This document shows, piece after piece, positions 10,134 to 18,493 of a DNA stretch of 64,000 bases (within the stretch, counting starts at the first letter, position 1; every line of letters begins with the position of its first letter). This DNA is from Trebonia sp963795335 (GTDB taxonomy: Bacteria > Actinomycetota > Actinomycetes > Streptosporangiales > Streptosporangiaceae). The stretch spans positions 310,001 to 374,000 of the forward strand of contig CAWCHI010000015.1 in the NCBI GenBank assembly GCA_963795335.1. Reading direction: 5' to 3'. The translations under genes and the position numbers were made by a program. The notes under the pieces were generated by a model that was not told where the DNA came from, made no database searches, and saw only the letters and a program-made list of their open reading frames with translations.

Positions 10134-10951
10134 TGGGACAGAAGGTTAACCCGCATGGGTTCCGCCTGGGCATCACCACTGACTTCAAGAGCCGCTGGTA
10201 TGCGGAGAAGAAGTACAAGGACTACGTGGCCGAGGATGTCGCCATCCGCCGCATGCTGCAAAAGGGCATGGAGCGGGCGGGCATCTCCAAGGTCGAGATC
10301 GAGCGGACCACGGACCGCGTGCGGGTGGACATCCACACCGCCCGGCCGGGCATCGTGATCGGCCGTCGCGGCGCCGAGGCCGACCGCATCCGCGGCGACC
10401 TGGAGAAGCTGACCGGCAAGCAGATTCAGCTCAACATCCTCGAGGTGAAGAACCCCGAGGTGGACGCCCAGCTCGTCGCGCAGGGCGTGGCCGAGCAGCT
10501 GTCCAGCCGGGTCTCCTTCCGGCGGGCGATGCGCAAGGCCATGCAGAGCGCCACCAAGGGCGGGGCCAAGGGCATCCGGGTGCAGTGCTCCGGGCGCCTG
10601 GGCGGCGCTGAGATGTCGCGCAGCGAGTTCTACCGCGAGGGCCGGGTGCCGCTGCACACGCTGCGGGCGGACATCGACTACGGCTTCTACGAGGCACGGA
10701 CGACGTTCGGCCGAATCGGCGTGAAGGTCTGGATCTACAAGGGCGACGCGGCTCCCACCCGGGCCGGGCGCGAGGCCCAGCAGGCCGCGCTCCGCGCCGC
10801 GGGGGCCCGCGGTGGTGCCGGGGGTCGCGAGCGTCCGCCGGCGCGCCGTCCGCGCCGTGACGGTGGTCGCCCGGACAACCGCAGCGACCGTCCCGAGCGG
10901 ACCACCGCCCCCGCGGCCGAGCCGCAGGCGGAAACCACTGGGGAGGGCTGA
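10133..10951 (+). CDS. rpsC: 30S ribosomal protein S3
   Basis: S3 forms part of the mRNA entry tunnel. The start is GTG at 10133 overlapping the rplV stop (MGQKVNPHGFRLGI); an upstream in-frame codon at 9989 lies inside rplV and is rejected. 272 residues. The KH-type RNA-binding motif GIVIGRRGAEADRIR is near residues 65-80. The core ends around KVWIYKGD, after which an Arg/Gly/Ala/Pro-rich tail of about 70 residues follows, longer than in E. coli but common in actinobacteria. Confidence 0.97.
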   Translation: MGQKVNPHGFRLGITTDFKSRWYAEKKYKDYVAEDVAIRRMLQKGMERAGISKVEIERTTDRVRVDIHTARPGIVIGRRGAEADRIRGDLEKLTGKQIQLNILEVKNPEVDAQLVAQGVAEQLSSRVSFRRAMRKAMQSATKGGAKGIRVQCSGRLGGAEMSRSEFYREGRVPLHTLRADIDYGFYEARTTFGRIGVKVWIYKGDAAPTRAGREAQQAALRAAGARGGAGGRERPPARRPRRDGGRPDNRSDRPERTTAPAAEPQAETTGEG

Positions 10952-10954
10952 TCA

Positions 10955-11374
10955 ATGCTGATTCCGCGTAAGGTCGCGCACCGCAAGCAGCACCGTCCGC
11001 ACCGGACCGGCGCTGCCACTGGCGGTACGCACGTCGCCTTCGGCGAGTTCGGCATCCAGGCCCTGGAGCACGCGTACGTGACCAACCGTCAGATCGAGGC
11101 GGCCCGTATCGCGATGACCCGGCACATCCGCCGTGGCGGCAAGGTGTGGATCACCATCTACCCGGACCGCCCGCTGACCAAGAAGCCGGCCGAGACCCGG
11201 ATGGGCTCCGGCAAGGGCTCGCCCGAGTGGTGGATCGCCAACGTGAAGCCCGGCCGGGTGATGTTCGAGCTGTCCGGAGTGGCGGAGCCGGTGGCCCGCG
11301 AGGCGCTGCGCCGAGCGATCCACAAGCTGCCAATGAAGTGCAAGATTGTCACACGAGAGGTGGCTGAGGGCTGA
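10955..11374 (+). CDS. rplP: 50S ribosomal protein L16
   Basis: L16 helps position A-site tRNA on the 50S subunit. 139 residues starting MLIPRKVAHRKQHRPHRTG. The conserved arginine loop KPAETRMGSGKGSPEWWIA contains the RMGxGKG motif whose Arg is hydroxylated in some bacteria. The stop overlaps the ATG of rpmC by one base. Confidence 0.97.
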   Translation: MLIPRKVAHRKQHRPHRTGAATGGTHVAFGEFGIQALEHAYVTNRQIEAARIAMTRHIRRGGKVWITIYPDRPLTKKPAETRMGSGKGSPEWWIANVKPGRVMFELSGVAEPVAREALRRAIHKLPMKCKIVTREVAEG

Positions 11375-11628
11375 TGGCGACCGGCTTGCCTGCCTCGCAG
11401 CTGCGCTCCTCCTCCCCGGAGGAGCTGGTCAGCAAGCTGGCCGAGGCCAAGGAGGAGCTGTTCAACCTCCGTTTCCAGAGCGCCACTGGTCAGCTGGAAA
11501 GCCACGGCCGCCTGCGGACCGTGCGCAAGGAGATCGCCCGCATCTACACCGTGCTGCGGGAACGTGAGCTCGGCATCATCATCGATGTCGACGATGACAC
11601 CGCGGATGCCGAAGGGAGCGCGAAGTGA
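11374..11628 (+). CDS. rpmC: 50S ribosomal protein L29
   Basis: Small tunnel-exit protein neighbouring L23. 84 residues with the family core EELVSKLAEAKEELFNLRFQ and GRLRTVRKEIARIYTVLRERE. An acidic C-terminal extension of roughly 18 residues (DVDDDTADAEG) goes beyond the E. coli length. Start and stop overlap rplP and rpsQ, so translation is coupled. Confidence 0.96.
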   Translation: MATGLPASQLRSSSPEELVSKLAEAKEELFNLRFQSATGQLESHGRLRTVRKEIARIYTVLRERELGIIIDVDDDTADAEGSAK

Positions 11629-11921
11629 GCACCAACCAGGCGGAGACGCATCCCGAAGCGGCTGCTGAGCAGCGCGGCTACCGGAAGACCCGCGAGGGCC
11701 TCGTGATCAGCGACAAGATGGACAAGACCGTCGTCGTTGAGGTCGAGGACCGCGTCAAGCACCCCAAGTACGGCAAGGTTCTGCGCCGTACCAAGAAGTA
11801 CAAGGCCCACGACGAGAAGAACGACTGCGGCGTCGGTGACCGTGTACTGCTGATGGAGACCCGGCCGTTGTCGGCCACCAAGCGCTGGCGGGTTGCCGAG
11901 ATCCTCGAGCGAGCCAAGTAG
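11625..11921 (+). CDS. rpsQ: 30S ribosomal protein S17
   Basis: S17 is an early-binding OB-fold protein of the 30S body. 98 residues from GTG at 11625, overlapping rpmC by four bases. The core has KTREGLVISDKMDKTVVV and the nearby VEDRVKHPKYGKVLRRTKKY segment. About 15 extra N-terminal residues are typical of actinobacteria. A 54-base gap follows before rplN. Confidence 0.96.
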   Translation: MSTNQAETHPEAAAEQRGYRKTREGLVISDKMDKTVVVEVEDRVKHPKYGKVLRRTKKYKAHDEKNDCGVGDRVLLMETRPLSATKRWRVAEILERAK

Positions 11922-11975
11922 TAATCAAGACGAATCGCCGGGTGAACACGCCGGCGTGACGAAGCAGGAGTTGAC

Positions 11976-12344
11976 GTGATCCAGCAGGAGTCGCGGCTTA
12001 AAGTCGCCGACAACACGGGTGCTAAGGAGATCCTCTGCATCCGCGTGCTCGGCGGCAGCGGCCGGCGATACGCGGGCATCGGTGACGTCATCGTGGCGAC
12101 CGTCAAGGACGCGCTGCCCGGGGCTGGCGTCAAGAAGGGCGACGTCGTCAAGGCGGTCGTGGTACGTACCCGCAAGGAGCGCCGCCGCGCAGACGGTTCC
12201 TACATCCGCTTCGACGAGAACGCAGCCGTCCTGATCAGGGACGGCGGGGATCCGCGGGGCACCCGCATCTTCGGCCCGGTCGGCCGTGAGCTGCGGGAGA
12301 AGCGCTTCATGCGGATTATCTCGCTGGCGCCGGAGGTGCTCTAG
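11976..12344 (+). CDS. rplN: 50S ribosomal protein L14
   Basis: L14 contacts the 30S subunit and is the docking site of the silencing factor RsfS. 122 residues from GTG at 11976 (MIQQESRLKVADNTGAKEI), the standard length. Motif DENAAVLIRDGGDPRGTRIFGP is split here only by the usual family variation. The stop is immediately followed by the ATG of rplX. Confidence 0.97.
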   Translation: MIQQESRLKVADNTGAKEILCIRVLGGSGRRYAGIGDVIVATVKDALPGAGVKKGDVVKAVVVRTRKERRRADGSYIRFDENAAVLIRDGGDPRGTRIFGPVGRELREKRFMRIISLAPEVL

Positions 12345-12665
12345 ATGAAGATCAAGAAGGGCGACCACGTGATCGTCCTCACCGGCAAGGACAAGGGTGC
12401 GACGGGCCAGGTCATCGCGGCCTACCCGACGCGCGACAAGGTCCTGGTCGAGGGCGTGAACATGATCAAGAAGAACAAGAAGGTGACCAACCCGGGCGGG
12501 CGGAACGCCAACGAAGGCGGAATCGTTACCCAGGAGGCGCCGATCCACGTGAGCAACGTGGCGCTCGTCGACCCGGAGAGCAAGCGTCCGGCGCGGGTGG
12601 GTTACCAGGTGAACGAGGACGGCACCAAGGTTCGCGTGCTGCGTCCGAGCGGGAAGGAAGTCTGA
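12345..12665 (+). CDS. rplX: 50S ribosomal protein L24
   Basis: L24 starts 50S assembly by binding the 5' domain of 23S rRNA. 106 residues (MKIKKGDHVIVLTGKDKGATG) containing the KOW motif in the first 30 residues. It directly abuts rplN and overlaps rplE by one base. Confidence 0.97.
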   Translation: MKIKKGDHVIVLTGKDKGATGQVIAAYPTRDKVLVEGVNMIKKNKKVTNPGGRNANEGGIVTQEAPIHVSNVALVDPESKRPARVGYQVNEDGTKVRVLRPSGKEV

Positions 12666-13303
12666 TGGCGCCAGTAGAGGCACCAGCGGCGCCGGCCCGG
12701 CCCCGGCTCAAGGAGAAGTACCGGCAGGAGATCGCGCCCGCCCTGAAGGACGAGTTCGGTTACGCCAACGTGATGCAGATCCCGGGGCTGACCAAGATCG
12801 TCGTGAACATGGGTGTCGGCGAGGCGGCGCGGGACGCGAAGCTGATCGACGGCGCGGTCAGGGACCTCGCCGCGATCACCGGCCAGAAGCCGGCCGTGGC
12901 GCGGGCCAAGAAGTCCATCGCCCAGTTCAAGCTGCGCGAGGGCATGCCGATCGGCGCCCACGTGACGCTGCGGGGCGACCGGATGTGGGAGTTCCTCGAC
13001 CGGCTGCTCTCCATCGCGCTGCCCCGGATCCGTGACTTCCGCGGCCTCAACCCCCGCCAGTTCGACGGCAACGGCAACTACACGTTCGGGCTGACCGAGC
13101 AGGTCATGTTCCACGAGATCGACCCGGACAAGGTCGACCGCCAGCGGGGGATGGACATCACCCTCGTCACCACGGCGGCCAACGACGACGAGGGCCGCGC
13201 CCTGCTGCGGCAGCTCGGCTTCCCGTTCGCCGAGCCGGGCGCGCTGCCCGTCAAGCAGCGCAAGAAGTCCGGTCCCGGCCCGCGCTCTGGGAGGAGGGGC
13301 TAG
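12665..13303 (+). CDS. rplE: 50S ribosomal protein L5
   Basis: L5 binds 5S rRNA and contacts P-site tRNA. 212 residues, about 25 longer than the common 185. The first ~13 residues (MAPVEAPAAPARP) and the basic tail ending GPGPRSGRRG are extensions around an intact core with MGVGEA, GQKPAVARAKKSIAQFK and LRGDRMWEFLDRL. The start ATG overlaps the rplX stop. rpsN follows after two bases. Confidence 0.97.
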   Translation: MAPVEAPAAPARPRLKEKYRQEIAPALKDEFGYANVMQIPGLTKIVVNMGVGEAARDAKLIDGAVRDLAAITGQKPAVARAKKSIAQFKLREGMPIGAHVTLRGDRMWEFLDRLLSIALPRIRDFRGLNPRQFDGNGNYTFGLTEQVMFHEIDPDKVDRQRGMDITLVTTAANDDEGRALLRQLGFPFAEPGALPVKQRKKSGPGPRSGRRG

Positions 13304-13305
13304 TA

Positions 13306-13491
13306 ATGGCTAAGAAGGCGCTGATCGTCAAGGCGAACCGCAAGCCGAAGTTCGAAGTCCGCGGTTACACGCGCTGCAGCCGGTGCGGCCGCCCGCGCGC
13401 GGTCTACCGCAAGTTCGGCCTGTGCCGTATTTGCTTCCGCGATATGGCACACCGCGGCGAGCTGCCCGGTATCACGAAGTCCAGCTGGTAA
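13306..13491 (+). CDS. rpsN: 30S ribosomal protein S14, zinc-binding type
   Basis: S14 of the 30S head, short zinc-ribbon form of 61 residues. The four cysteines are visible as C-x2-C in RCSRCGRP and C-x2-C in GLCRICFRD. Actinobacteria often carry a second, zinc-free copy elsewhere under zinc control; none is visible here. Confidence 0.97.
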   Translation: MAKKALIVKANRKPKFEVRGYTRCSRCGRPRAVYRKFGLCRICFRDMAHRGELPGITKSSW

Positions 13492-13569
13492 AACTCTACG
13501 CGCCGAAGGTCCGCCGCCCCCTTCCCTGGGGGCAGAGCGGAAACCGCGGCGAGGAAGGCCGAAACGGCC

Positions 13570-13968
13570 ATGTCAATGACCGACCCCATCGCGGACATGC
13601 TGACCCGTCTGCGCAACGCCAACTCGGCGTACCACGACACCGTGGGGATGCCGTACTCGAAGATCAAGTCGCACATCGCGGAGATCCTCCAGCAAGAGGG
13701 CTACATCGCCAGCTGGAAGGTCGAGGAGGCCGAGGTCGGCAAGAACCTCGTCATCACGCTGAAGTTCGGCAACGCGCGCGAGCGCTCGATCGCGGGCATC
13801 AAGCGGGTCTCCAAGCCCGGACTGCGGGTGTACGCGAAGAAGGACAATCTGCCGCGGGTGCTCGGCGGCCTCGGCGTGGCGATCATCTCCACGTCAGGCG
13901 GCCTGATGACCGACAAGCAGGCTAAGCGGACGGGCGTGGGCGGGGAAGTCCTCGCCTACGTCTGGTAA
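13570..13968 (+). CDS. rpsH: 30S ribosomal protein S8
   Basis: S8 binds the central domain of 16S rRNA and in E. coli regulates the spc operon. 132 residues (MSMTDPIADMLTRLRNANSAYHD) with the conserved C-terminal ISTSxGxMTDxxA pattern (ISTSGGLMTDKQA). It is separated from rpsN by 78 bases, the largest gap inside this operon. Confidence 0.97.
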   Translation: MSMTDPIADMLTRLRNANSAYHDTVGMPYSKIKSHIAEILQQEGYIASWKVEEAEVGKNLVITLKFGNARERSIAGIKRVSKPGLRVYAKKDNLPRVLGGLGVAIISTSGGLMTDKQAKRTGVGGEVLAYVW

Positions 13969-13983
13969 GGAGGGGAGGAAGCA

Positions 13984-14520
13984 ATGTCACGCATCGGACG
14001 TCTCCCCATTCCCGTTCCCAGCGGAGTGGACGTGGCCATCGAGGGCCAGGCGGTCAGCGTCAAGGGGCCGAAGGGCAGCCTGAGCCTGACTGTGGCCGAG
14101 CCGATCTCCGTCGCTCAGGAGGACGGTCACCTCAAGGTGACCCGGCCGAACGACGACGGCCCGGTCCGGGCCCTGCACGGCCTGTCCCGCACGCTCGTCG
14201 CCAACATGGTGACCGGGGTGACCACCGGGTTCAGCAAGACGCTGGAGATCGTCGGGGTCGGCTACCGCGTCACCGCCAAGGGCAAGAACCTCGAGTTCGC
14301 GCTCGGTTTCAGCCACCCGGTCGTCATCGAGCCCCCCGAGGGCATCACCTTCCGGGTCGAAGCGCCGACCAGGTTCGTCGTCGAGGGCATCGACAAGCAG
14401 CTCGTAGGCGAGACTTCGGCCCGGATCCGTAAGCTTCGCAAGCCCGACCCGTACAAGGGCAAGGGCGTGCGGTACCAGGGCGAAGTGATCCGGCGCAAGG
14501 TCGGGAAGGCTGGTAAGTAG
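13984..14520 (+). CDS. rplF: 50S ribosomal protein L6
   Basis: L6 lies near the sarcin-ricin loop and factor-binding site. 178 residues (MSRIGRLPIPVPSGVDVAIEG) with the conserved end KPDPYKGKGVRYQGEVIRRK. An AAGGAGGGGAGGAAG ribosome site precedes the ATG. rplR begins two bases after the stop. Confidence 0.98.
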   Translation: MSRIGRLPIPVPSGVDVAIEGQAVSVKGPKGSLSLTVAEPISVAQEDGHLKVTRPNDDGPVRALHGLSRTLVANMVTGVTTGFSKTLEIVGVGYRVTAKGKNLEFALGFSHPVVIEPPEGITFRVEAPTRFVVEGIDKQLVGETSARIRKLRKPDPYKGKGVRYQGEVIRRKVGKAGK

Positions 14521-14522
14521 TC

Positions 14523-14939
14523 ATGGCTAAGACCCAGGCCAAGAGGTCTTCCATCGAGTACGCCTCCGGGCGGGTCGGTCCGCGCACCGCGGACAAGACC
14601 CGGTCCCGCGTCCGGCGTCACCTGCGGGTCCGCAAGAAGGTCAGCGGCGACACCGCGCGTCCCCGTCTGGTCGTCAACCGGTCCGCCCGGCACATGTTCG
14701 TGCAGATCGTCGACGACACCGTCGGCCGCACTCTGGCCTCCGCGTCCACGCTGGACACCACGGTCAAGTCGGCTGACGGCGACAAGACAGCCAAGGCCAA
14801 GCTCGTCGGCGCGCTGATCGCCGAGCGGGCCCGCGACGCGGGCGTTTCCGCCGTGGTCTTCGACCGCGGCGGCTACCAGTACCACGGCCGGGTGGCCGCA
14901 CTGGCGGACGGCGCCCGGGAAGCCGGGCTGACGCTGTGA
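14523..14939 (+). CDS. rplR: 50S ribosomal protein L18
   Basis: L18 binds 5S rRNA together with L5. 138 residues; the core from RVRRHLRVRKKVSGD to VFDRGGYQYHGRVAALADGA is standard. The first ~20 residues are an N-terminal extension relative to E. coli. Located between rplF and rpsE as in all spc operons. Confidence 0.97.
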   Translation: MAKTQAKRSSIEYASGRVGPRTADKTRSRVRRHLRVRKKVSGDTARPRLVVNRSARHMFVQIVDDTVGRTLASASTLDTTVKSADGDKTAKAKLVGALIAERARDAGVSAVVFDRGGYQYHGRVAALADGAREAGLTL

Positions 14940-14961
14940 TGATGACTAGGAAGGAAAGCTA

Positions 14962-15570
14962 ATGCCAGGAGCTCCGCGCCGCGGCGGCCAGGGTGGCGGC
15001 GAGCGGCGCGAGCGCCGCGACGACCGCCGTGGCGGTCAGGCCGAGAAGCAGAACGTCTACCTGGAGCGCGTGGTCGCCATTAACCGCGTGGCCAAGGTGG
15101 TCAAGGGCGGGCGCCGGTTCAGCTTCACCGCGCTCGTCGTGGTGGGCGACGGTAACGGCATGGTCGGCGTCGGGTACGGGAAGGCCAAGGAGGTGCCCGC
15201 GGCGATCGCCAAGGGCGTCGAAGAGGCTAAGAAGCACTTCTTCCGGGTGCCCCGCATCGCCACCACGATCCCGCACCAGGTGCGGGGCGAGGCGGCCGCG
15301 GGCGTGGTCCTGCTCAAGCCAGCCAGCCCCGGTACCGGCGTAATCGCCGGCGGCCCGGTCCGGGCCGTGCTCGAGTGCGCCGGCATCGGTGACGTGCTGT
15401 CGAAGTCGATGGGCTCGTCCAACTCGATCAACGTGGTGCACGCCACCGTGGCCGCGCTCAAGGACCTCAGCCGGCCGGAGGAGATCGCGGCCAAGCGCGG
15501 CCTGCCGATCGAGGACGTGGCCCCCAAGGCGATGCTCGCGGCCCGCGCCGCGGCCGCGACCGGCGCGTAA
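14962..15570 (+). CDS. rpsE: 30S ribosomal protein S5
   Basis: S5 affects translational accuracy near the decoding site. 202 residues with an Arg/Gly-rich N-terminal extension (GGQGGGERRERRDDRRGG) before the core LERVVAINRVAKVVKGGRRFSF. The GNGMVGVGYGKAKEVP loop and SNSINVVHATVAALKDL are clear family elements. Confidence 0.97.
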   Translation: MPGAPRRGGQGGGERRERRDDRRGGQAEKQNVYLERVVAINRVAKVVKGGRRFSFTALVVVGDGNGMVGVGYGKAKEVPAAIAKGVEEAKKHFFRVPRIATTIPHQVRGEAAAGVVLLKPASPGTGVIAGGPVRAVLECAGIGDVLSKSMGSSNSINVVHATVAALKDLSRPEEIAAKRGLPIEDVAPKAMLAARAAAATGA

Positions 15571-15584
15571 GGGAGGGACACCCG

Positions 15585-15767
15585 ATGGCACAGCTCAAGG
15601 TGACGCAGGTCAAGTCGAAGATCGGCGGGAACAGCACGCAGCACGGCGCGCTGCGCTCGCTGGGCCTGCGCAAGATCGGCCAGTCGGTGGTCAAGCCGGA
15701 TCGCCCCGAATTCCGCGGCATGATCCACACGGTCCGCCATCTGGTCCGTGTAGAGGAAGTGGACTAA
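15585..15767 (+). CDS. rpmD: 50S ribosomal protein L30
   Basis: Small 50S protein of 60 residues (MAQLKVTQVKSKIGGNSTQ) with the family motif LGLRKIGQSVVKPDRPEFRG. Positioned between rpsE and rplO as expected, two bases before rplO. Confidence 0.97.
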   Translation: MAQLKVTQVKSKIGGNSTQHGALRSLGLRKIGQSVVKPDRPEFRGMIHTVRHLVRVEEVD

Positions 15768-15769
15768 CC

Positions 15770-16214
15770 ATGCTTAAGCTGCATGACCTGCGGCCGGGCT
15801 CCCGGTGCTCACAAGGACAAGCAGCGGCTCGGCCGCGGCGAGGGTTCCAAGGGCAAGACGGCGGGCCGCGGCACCAAGGGCACTAAGGCCCGTTACCAGG
15901 TGCCGGCCGGGTTCGAGGGCGGCCAGATGCCGCTCGCGCGGCGGCTGCCGAAGCTCAAGGGCTTCTCCAACGCCAGGTTCAAGACCGAATACCAGGTGGT
16001 CAACGTCGCCCGGCTGGCGGACCTGTTCCCGTCCGGCGGCGACGTCACCCCGGAGACCCTGGCGGCCGGCGGCGCGGTCCGCGCCGGCGAGCTCGTCAAG
16101 GTGCTCGGCCAGGGTGACCTGTCGGTGGCCCTGCGGGTGAGCGCGCACGCCGTCTCCGCCTCGGCTCGGCAGAAGATCGAGGCGGCGGGCGGGACCGTCA
16201 CGCTGCTGGGCTAG
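15770..16214 (+). CDS. rplO: 50S ribosomal protein L15 (one frameshift)
   Basis: L15 is a late-assembly 50S protein. It starts with ATG at 15770 (MLKLHDLRP); one extra base within 15795-15797 (CCGGG) shifts the frame, and the second frame continues A-P-G-A-H-K-D-K then GSKGKTAGRGTKGTKARYQ. With the base removed the product is 147 residues, the usual length. This is the only break seen in the whole S10-spc operon. Confidence 0.94.
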
Positions 16215-16307
16215 CCTCCAGGCGATCGCAAGTGAGACGCGGGTCCGTACCCCCGGCCGGCTCGTTCAGGGGAAGCCCCTTGGACGAGCTGGCATCCGGG
16301 GTACCCG

Positions 16308-16350
16308 GGGTCGCTGAGCTGGTCTCAGCAACCCGGTGCCTTGATATTTT
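16308..16350 (+). terminator. Terminator between rplO and secY
   Basis: GGGTCGCTGAG (16308-16318) and CTCAGCAACCC (16324-16334) pair in ten of eleven positions with a five-base loop. A T-rich stretch TTGATATTTT follows at 16341-16350. It probably ends the spc transcript. A TAGGAT box at 16390-16395 downstream could be the -10 of a secY promoter, but no matching -35 is visible. Confidence 0.55.
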
Positions 16351-16442
16351 GTGGGAGTCGCGCCCACGCGCTTGGGGTGCGCCTGCGGGTAGGATACGGA
16401 AGCCGTTTACACGCAGGTTCCGCCGATGAAGAGGGATCACGC

Positions 16443-17783
16443 ATGCTGACCGCGTTCATCCGGGCGTTCCGCACGCCCGACCTGCGCAAAAAGCTGCTTT
16501 TCACGCTGGGCATCATCGCCCTGTTCCGGTTCGGGTCGTCGCTGCCCGCCCCGGGCATCAGCGAGGCGAACGTCTCGCTCTGCGCCAACGCCGCCACCAC
16601 CTCGGGGCTGGGCAGCACGCTGCAGATCGTCGACCTGCTCAGCGGCAACGCGCTGAAGTACATGTCGGTGTTCGCGCTCGGCATCATGCCCTACATCACC
16701 GCGAGCATCATCCTCCAGCTGCTGACCGTGGTCATCCCGCGGCTCGAGACGCTGAAGAACGAGGGCCAGTCCGGGCAGGCCAAGATCACCCAGTACACCC
16801 GGTACCTGACCATCGGCCTGGCGATCCTGCAGTCCACCGGGTATATCGAGCTTGCGCGCAGCGGCACCCTGTTCCCCAACTGCGACCAGACCACCAACCC
16901 GATCATCCCCGACGCGTCGGTCTTCCGTATCGCGACGATGGTGATCACCATGGTGGCGGGCACCGCGGTCATCATGTGGATGGGCGAGCTGATCACCGAC
17001 CGCGGCGTCGGCAACGGCATGTCCATCATGATCTTCACCCAGGTCATCGCGGTTATCCCGGGTGAGCTGCTGGTGATTTTCCAGGACCGCGGCCCCTTCA
17101 TCTCGGCCATGTCGGTGATCGTGGTCTTCGTGGTGTTCGCCTTCGTGGTGTTCATGGAACAGGCCCAGCGGCGCATCCCGGTCCAGTACGCCAAGCGGAT
17201 GGTCGGCCGCCGGATGTACGGGGGGACCTCCACCTACATCCCGATGAAGGTCAACCAGGCCGGCGTCATCCCCGTCATCTTCGCCTCCAGCCTGCTGTAC
17301 CTGCCGCAGCTGGCGGTGTCGCTGTTCGGCAACCAGAGCAATCCCACCGGCTGGCAGTCCTGGGTGCAGCGCTACCTGGAAATCGGCAGCACCAGCAGCA
17401 GCCTGTCCGATATGTGGCTGTACCTGCTGGCCTTCTTCGTGCTGATCGTCGGTTTCACGTTCTTCTACGTCTCGATCACCTTCAACCCGGTGGAGGTGGC
17501 CGACAACATGAAGAAGTACGGCGGCTTCATCCCCGGCATCAGGCCCGGCCGGCCGACGGCCGAGTACCTCGGCTATGTGCTCAACCGGCTCACCAGCCCG
17601 GGCTCCCTCTACCTGGCCGTCATCGCGCTGTTCCCGCTGATCGCGCTGGCAGTGATCGGTGTCGGCAACCAGTTCCCGTTCAGCGGCGTGAGCCTGCTCA
17701 TCATGGTCGGCGTCGGCCTCGACACGGTCAAGCAGATCGAGAGCCAGCTCCAGCAGCGCAACTACGAAGGCTTCCTCCGGTAG
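16443..17783 (+). CDS. secY: Protein translocase subunit SecY
   Basis: Central channel of the Sec translocase in the cytoplasmic membrane. 446 residues with ten hydrophobic segments. The ATG at 16443 gives the typical start MLTAFIRAFRTPDLRKKLLFTLG; an in-frame codon about 100 bases upstream is rejected because it adds a non-family segment across the promoter region. The plug region follows SGNALKYMSVFALGIMPYI, and the cytoplasmic loop GIRPGRPTAEYL is conserved. The stop shares one base with the adk start. Confidence 0.97.
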   Translation: MLTAFIRAFRTPDLRKKLLFTLGIIALFRFGSSLPAPGISEANVSLCANAATTSGLGSTLQIVDLLSGNALKYMSVFALGIMPYITASIILQLLTVVIPRLETLKNEGQSGQAKITQYTRYLTIGLAILQSTGYIELARSGTLFPNCDQTTNPIIPDASVFRIATMVITMVAGTAVIMWMGELITDRGVGNGMSIMIFTQVIAVIPGELLVIFQDRGPFISAMSVIVVFVVFAFVVFMEQAQRRIPVQYAKRMVGRRMYGGTSTYIPMKVNQAGVIPVIFASSLLYLPQLAVSLFGNQSNPTGWQSWVQRYLEIGSTSSSLSDMWLYLLAFFVLIVGFTFFYVSITFNPVEVADNMKKYGGFIPGIRPGRPTAEYLGYVLNRLTSPGSLYLAVIALFPLIALAVIGVGNQFPFSGVSLLIMVGVGLDTVKQIESQLQQRNYEGFLR

Positions 17784-18436
17784 TGCGCATCGTCCTGGTG
17801 GGCCCTCCCGGTGCGGGCAAGGGAACTCAGGCCCACTTCATCGCATCCCAGCTGGCGATCCCGCGCATTTCGACCGGCGATATCTTCCGCTACAACGTCG
17901 CCAACACCACCGAGCTTGGCGCCAAGGCCAAGGAGTACATGGACCGCGGTGACCTCGTCCCGGACGAGGTCACGGTGGCGATGGTGCACGACCGGCTGGC
18001 CGAGGCCGACGCCAAGGCCGGCTTCCTGCTCGACGGCTTCCCGCGGAACACGGCCCAGGCCGAGACGCTGAAGAAGATGCTGGCCGAGATGGACCAGAAG
18101 CTGACCGTGGTCCTCGAACTCGTGGTCGACGAGGACGAGGTCGTCCGCCGGCTGTCCGGGCGGCGGACCTGCCGCCGCTGCCAGCGGGTCTGGCACGTCC
18201 TGTACGAGCCGCCGTCCCGGCCGGACGTCTGCGACGACTGCGGCGGGGAGCTCTTCCAGCGGGACGACGACAAGGAAGATGTCATCCGGCACCGCCTGGA
18301 GGTTTACAAGTCGCAGACGGCGCCGCTCGTCGCCTTCTACGCCGACGAGGGCATCCTGGTCGGCATCGACGCCACCGGACCAGTCGAAGAGGTCACCGCG
18401 CGCGCCCTTTCCGCGCTGCAGCCGTACCTCCGTTAG
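17783..18436 (+). CDS. adk: Adenylate kinase
   Basis: Interconverts ATP plus AMP with two ADP. 217 residues from GTG at 17783, overlapping the secY stop (MRIVLVGPPGAGKGTQ gives the P-loop). The LID domain is the long zinc-binding type with four cysteines: C-x2-C in RTCRRCQ and C-x2-C in VCDDCGG. DGFPRN, the AMP-binding loop, is present. The secY-adk-map order is standard for actinobacteria. Confidence 0.98.
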   Translation: MRIVLVGPPGAGKGTQAHFIASQLAIPRISTGDIFRYNVANTTELGAKAKEYMDRGDLVPDEVTVAMVHDRLAEADAKAGFLLDGFPRNTAQAETLKKMLAEMDQKLTVVLELVVDEDEVVRRLSGRRTCRRCQRVWHVLYEPPSRPDVCDDCGGELFQRDDDKEDVIRHRLEVYKSQTAPLVAFYADEGILVGIDATGPVEEVTARALSALQPYLR

Positions 18437-18493
18437 CGCCCGCGGGGGATTCGCGGGCCGGGCCGAAGGTAGTTTTATTACTGGAGGTGTCGC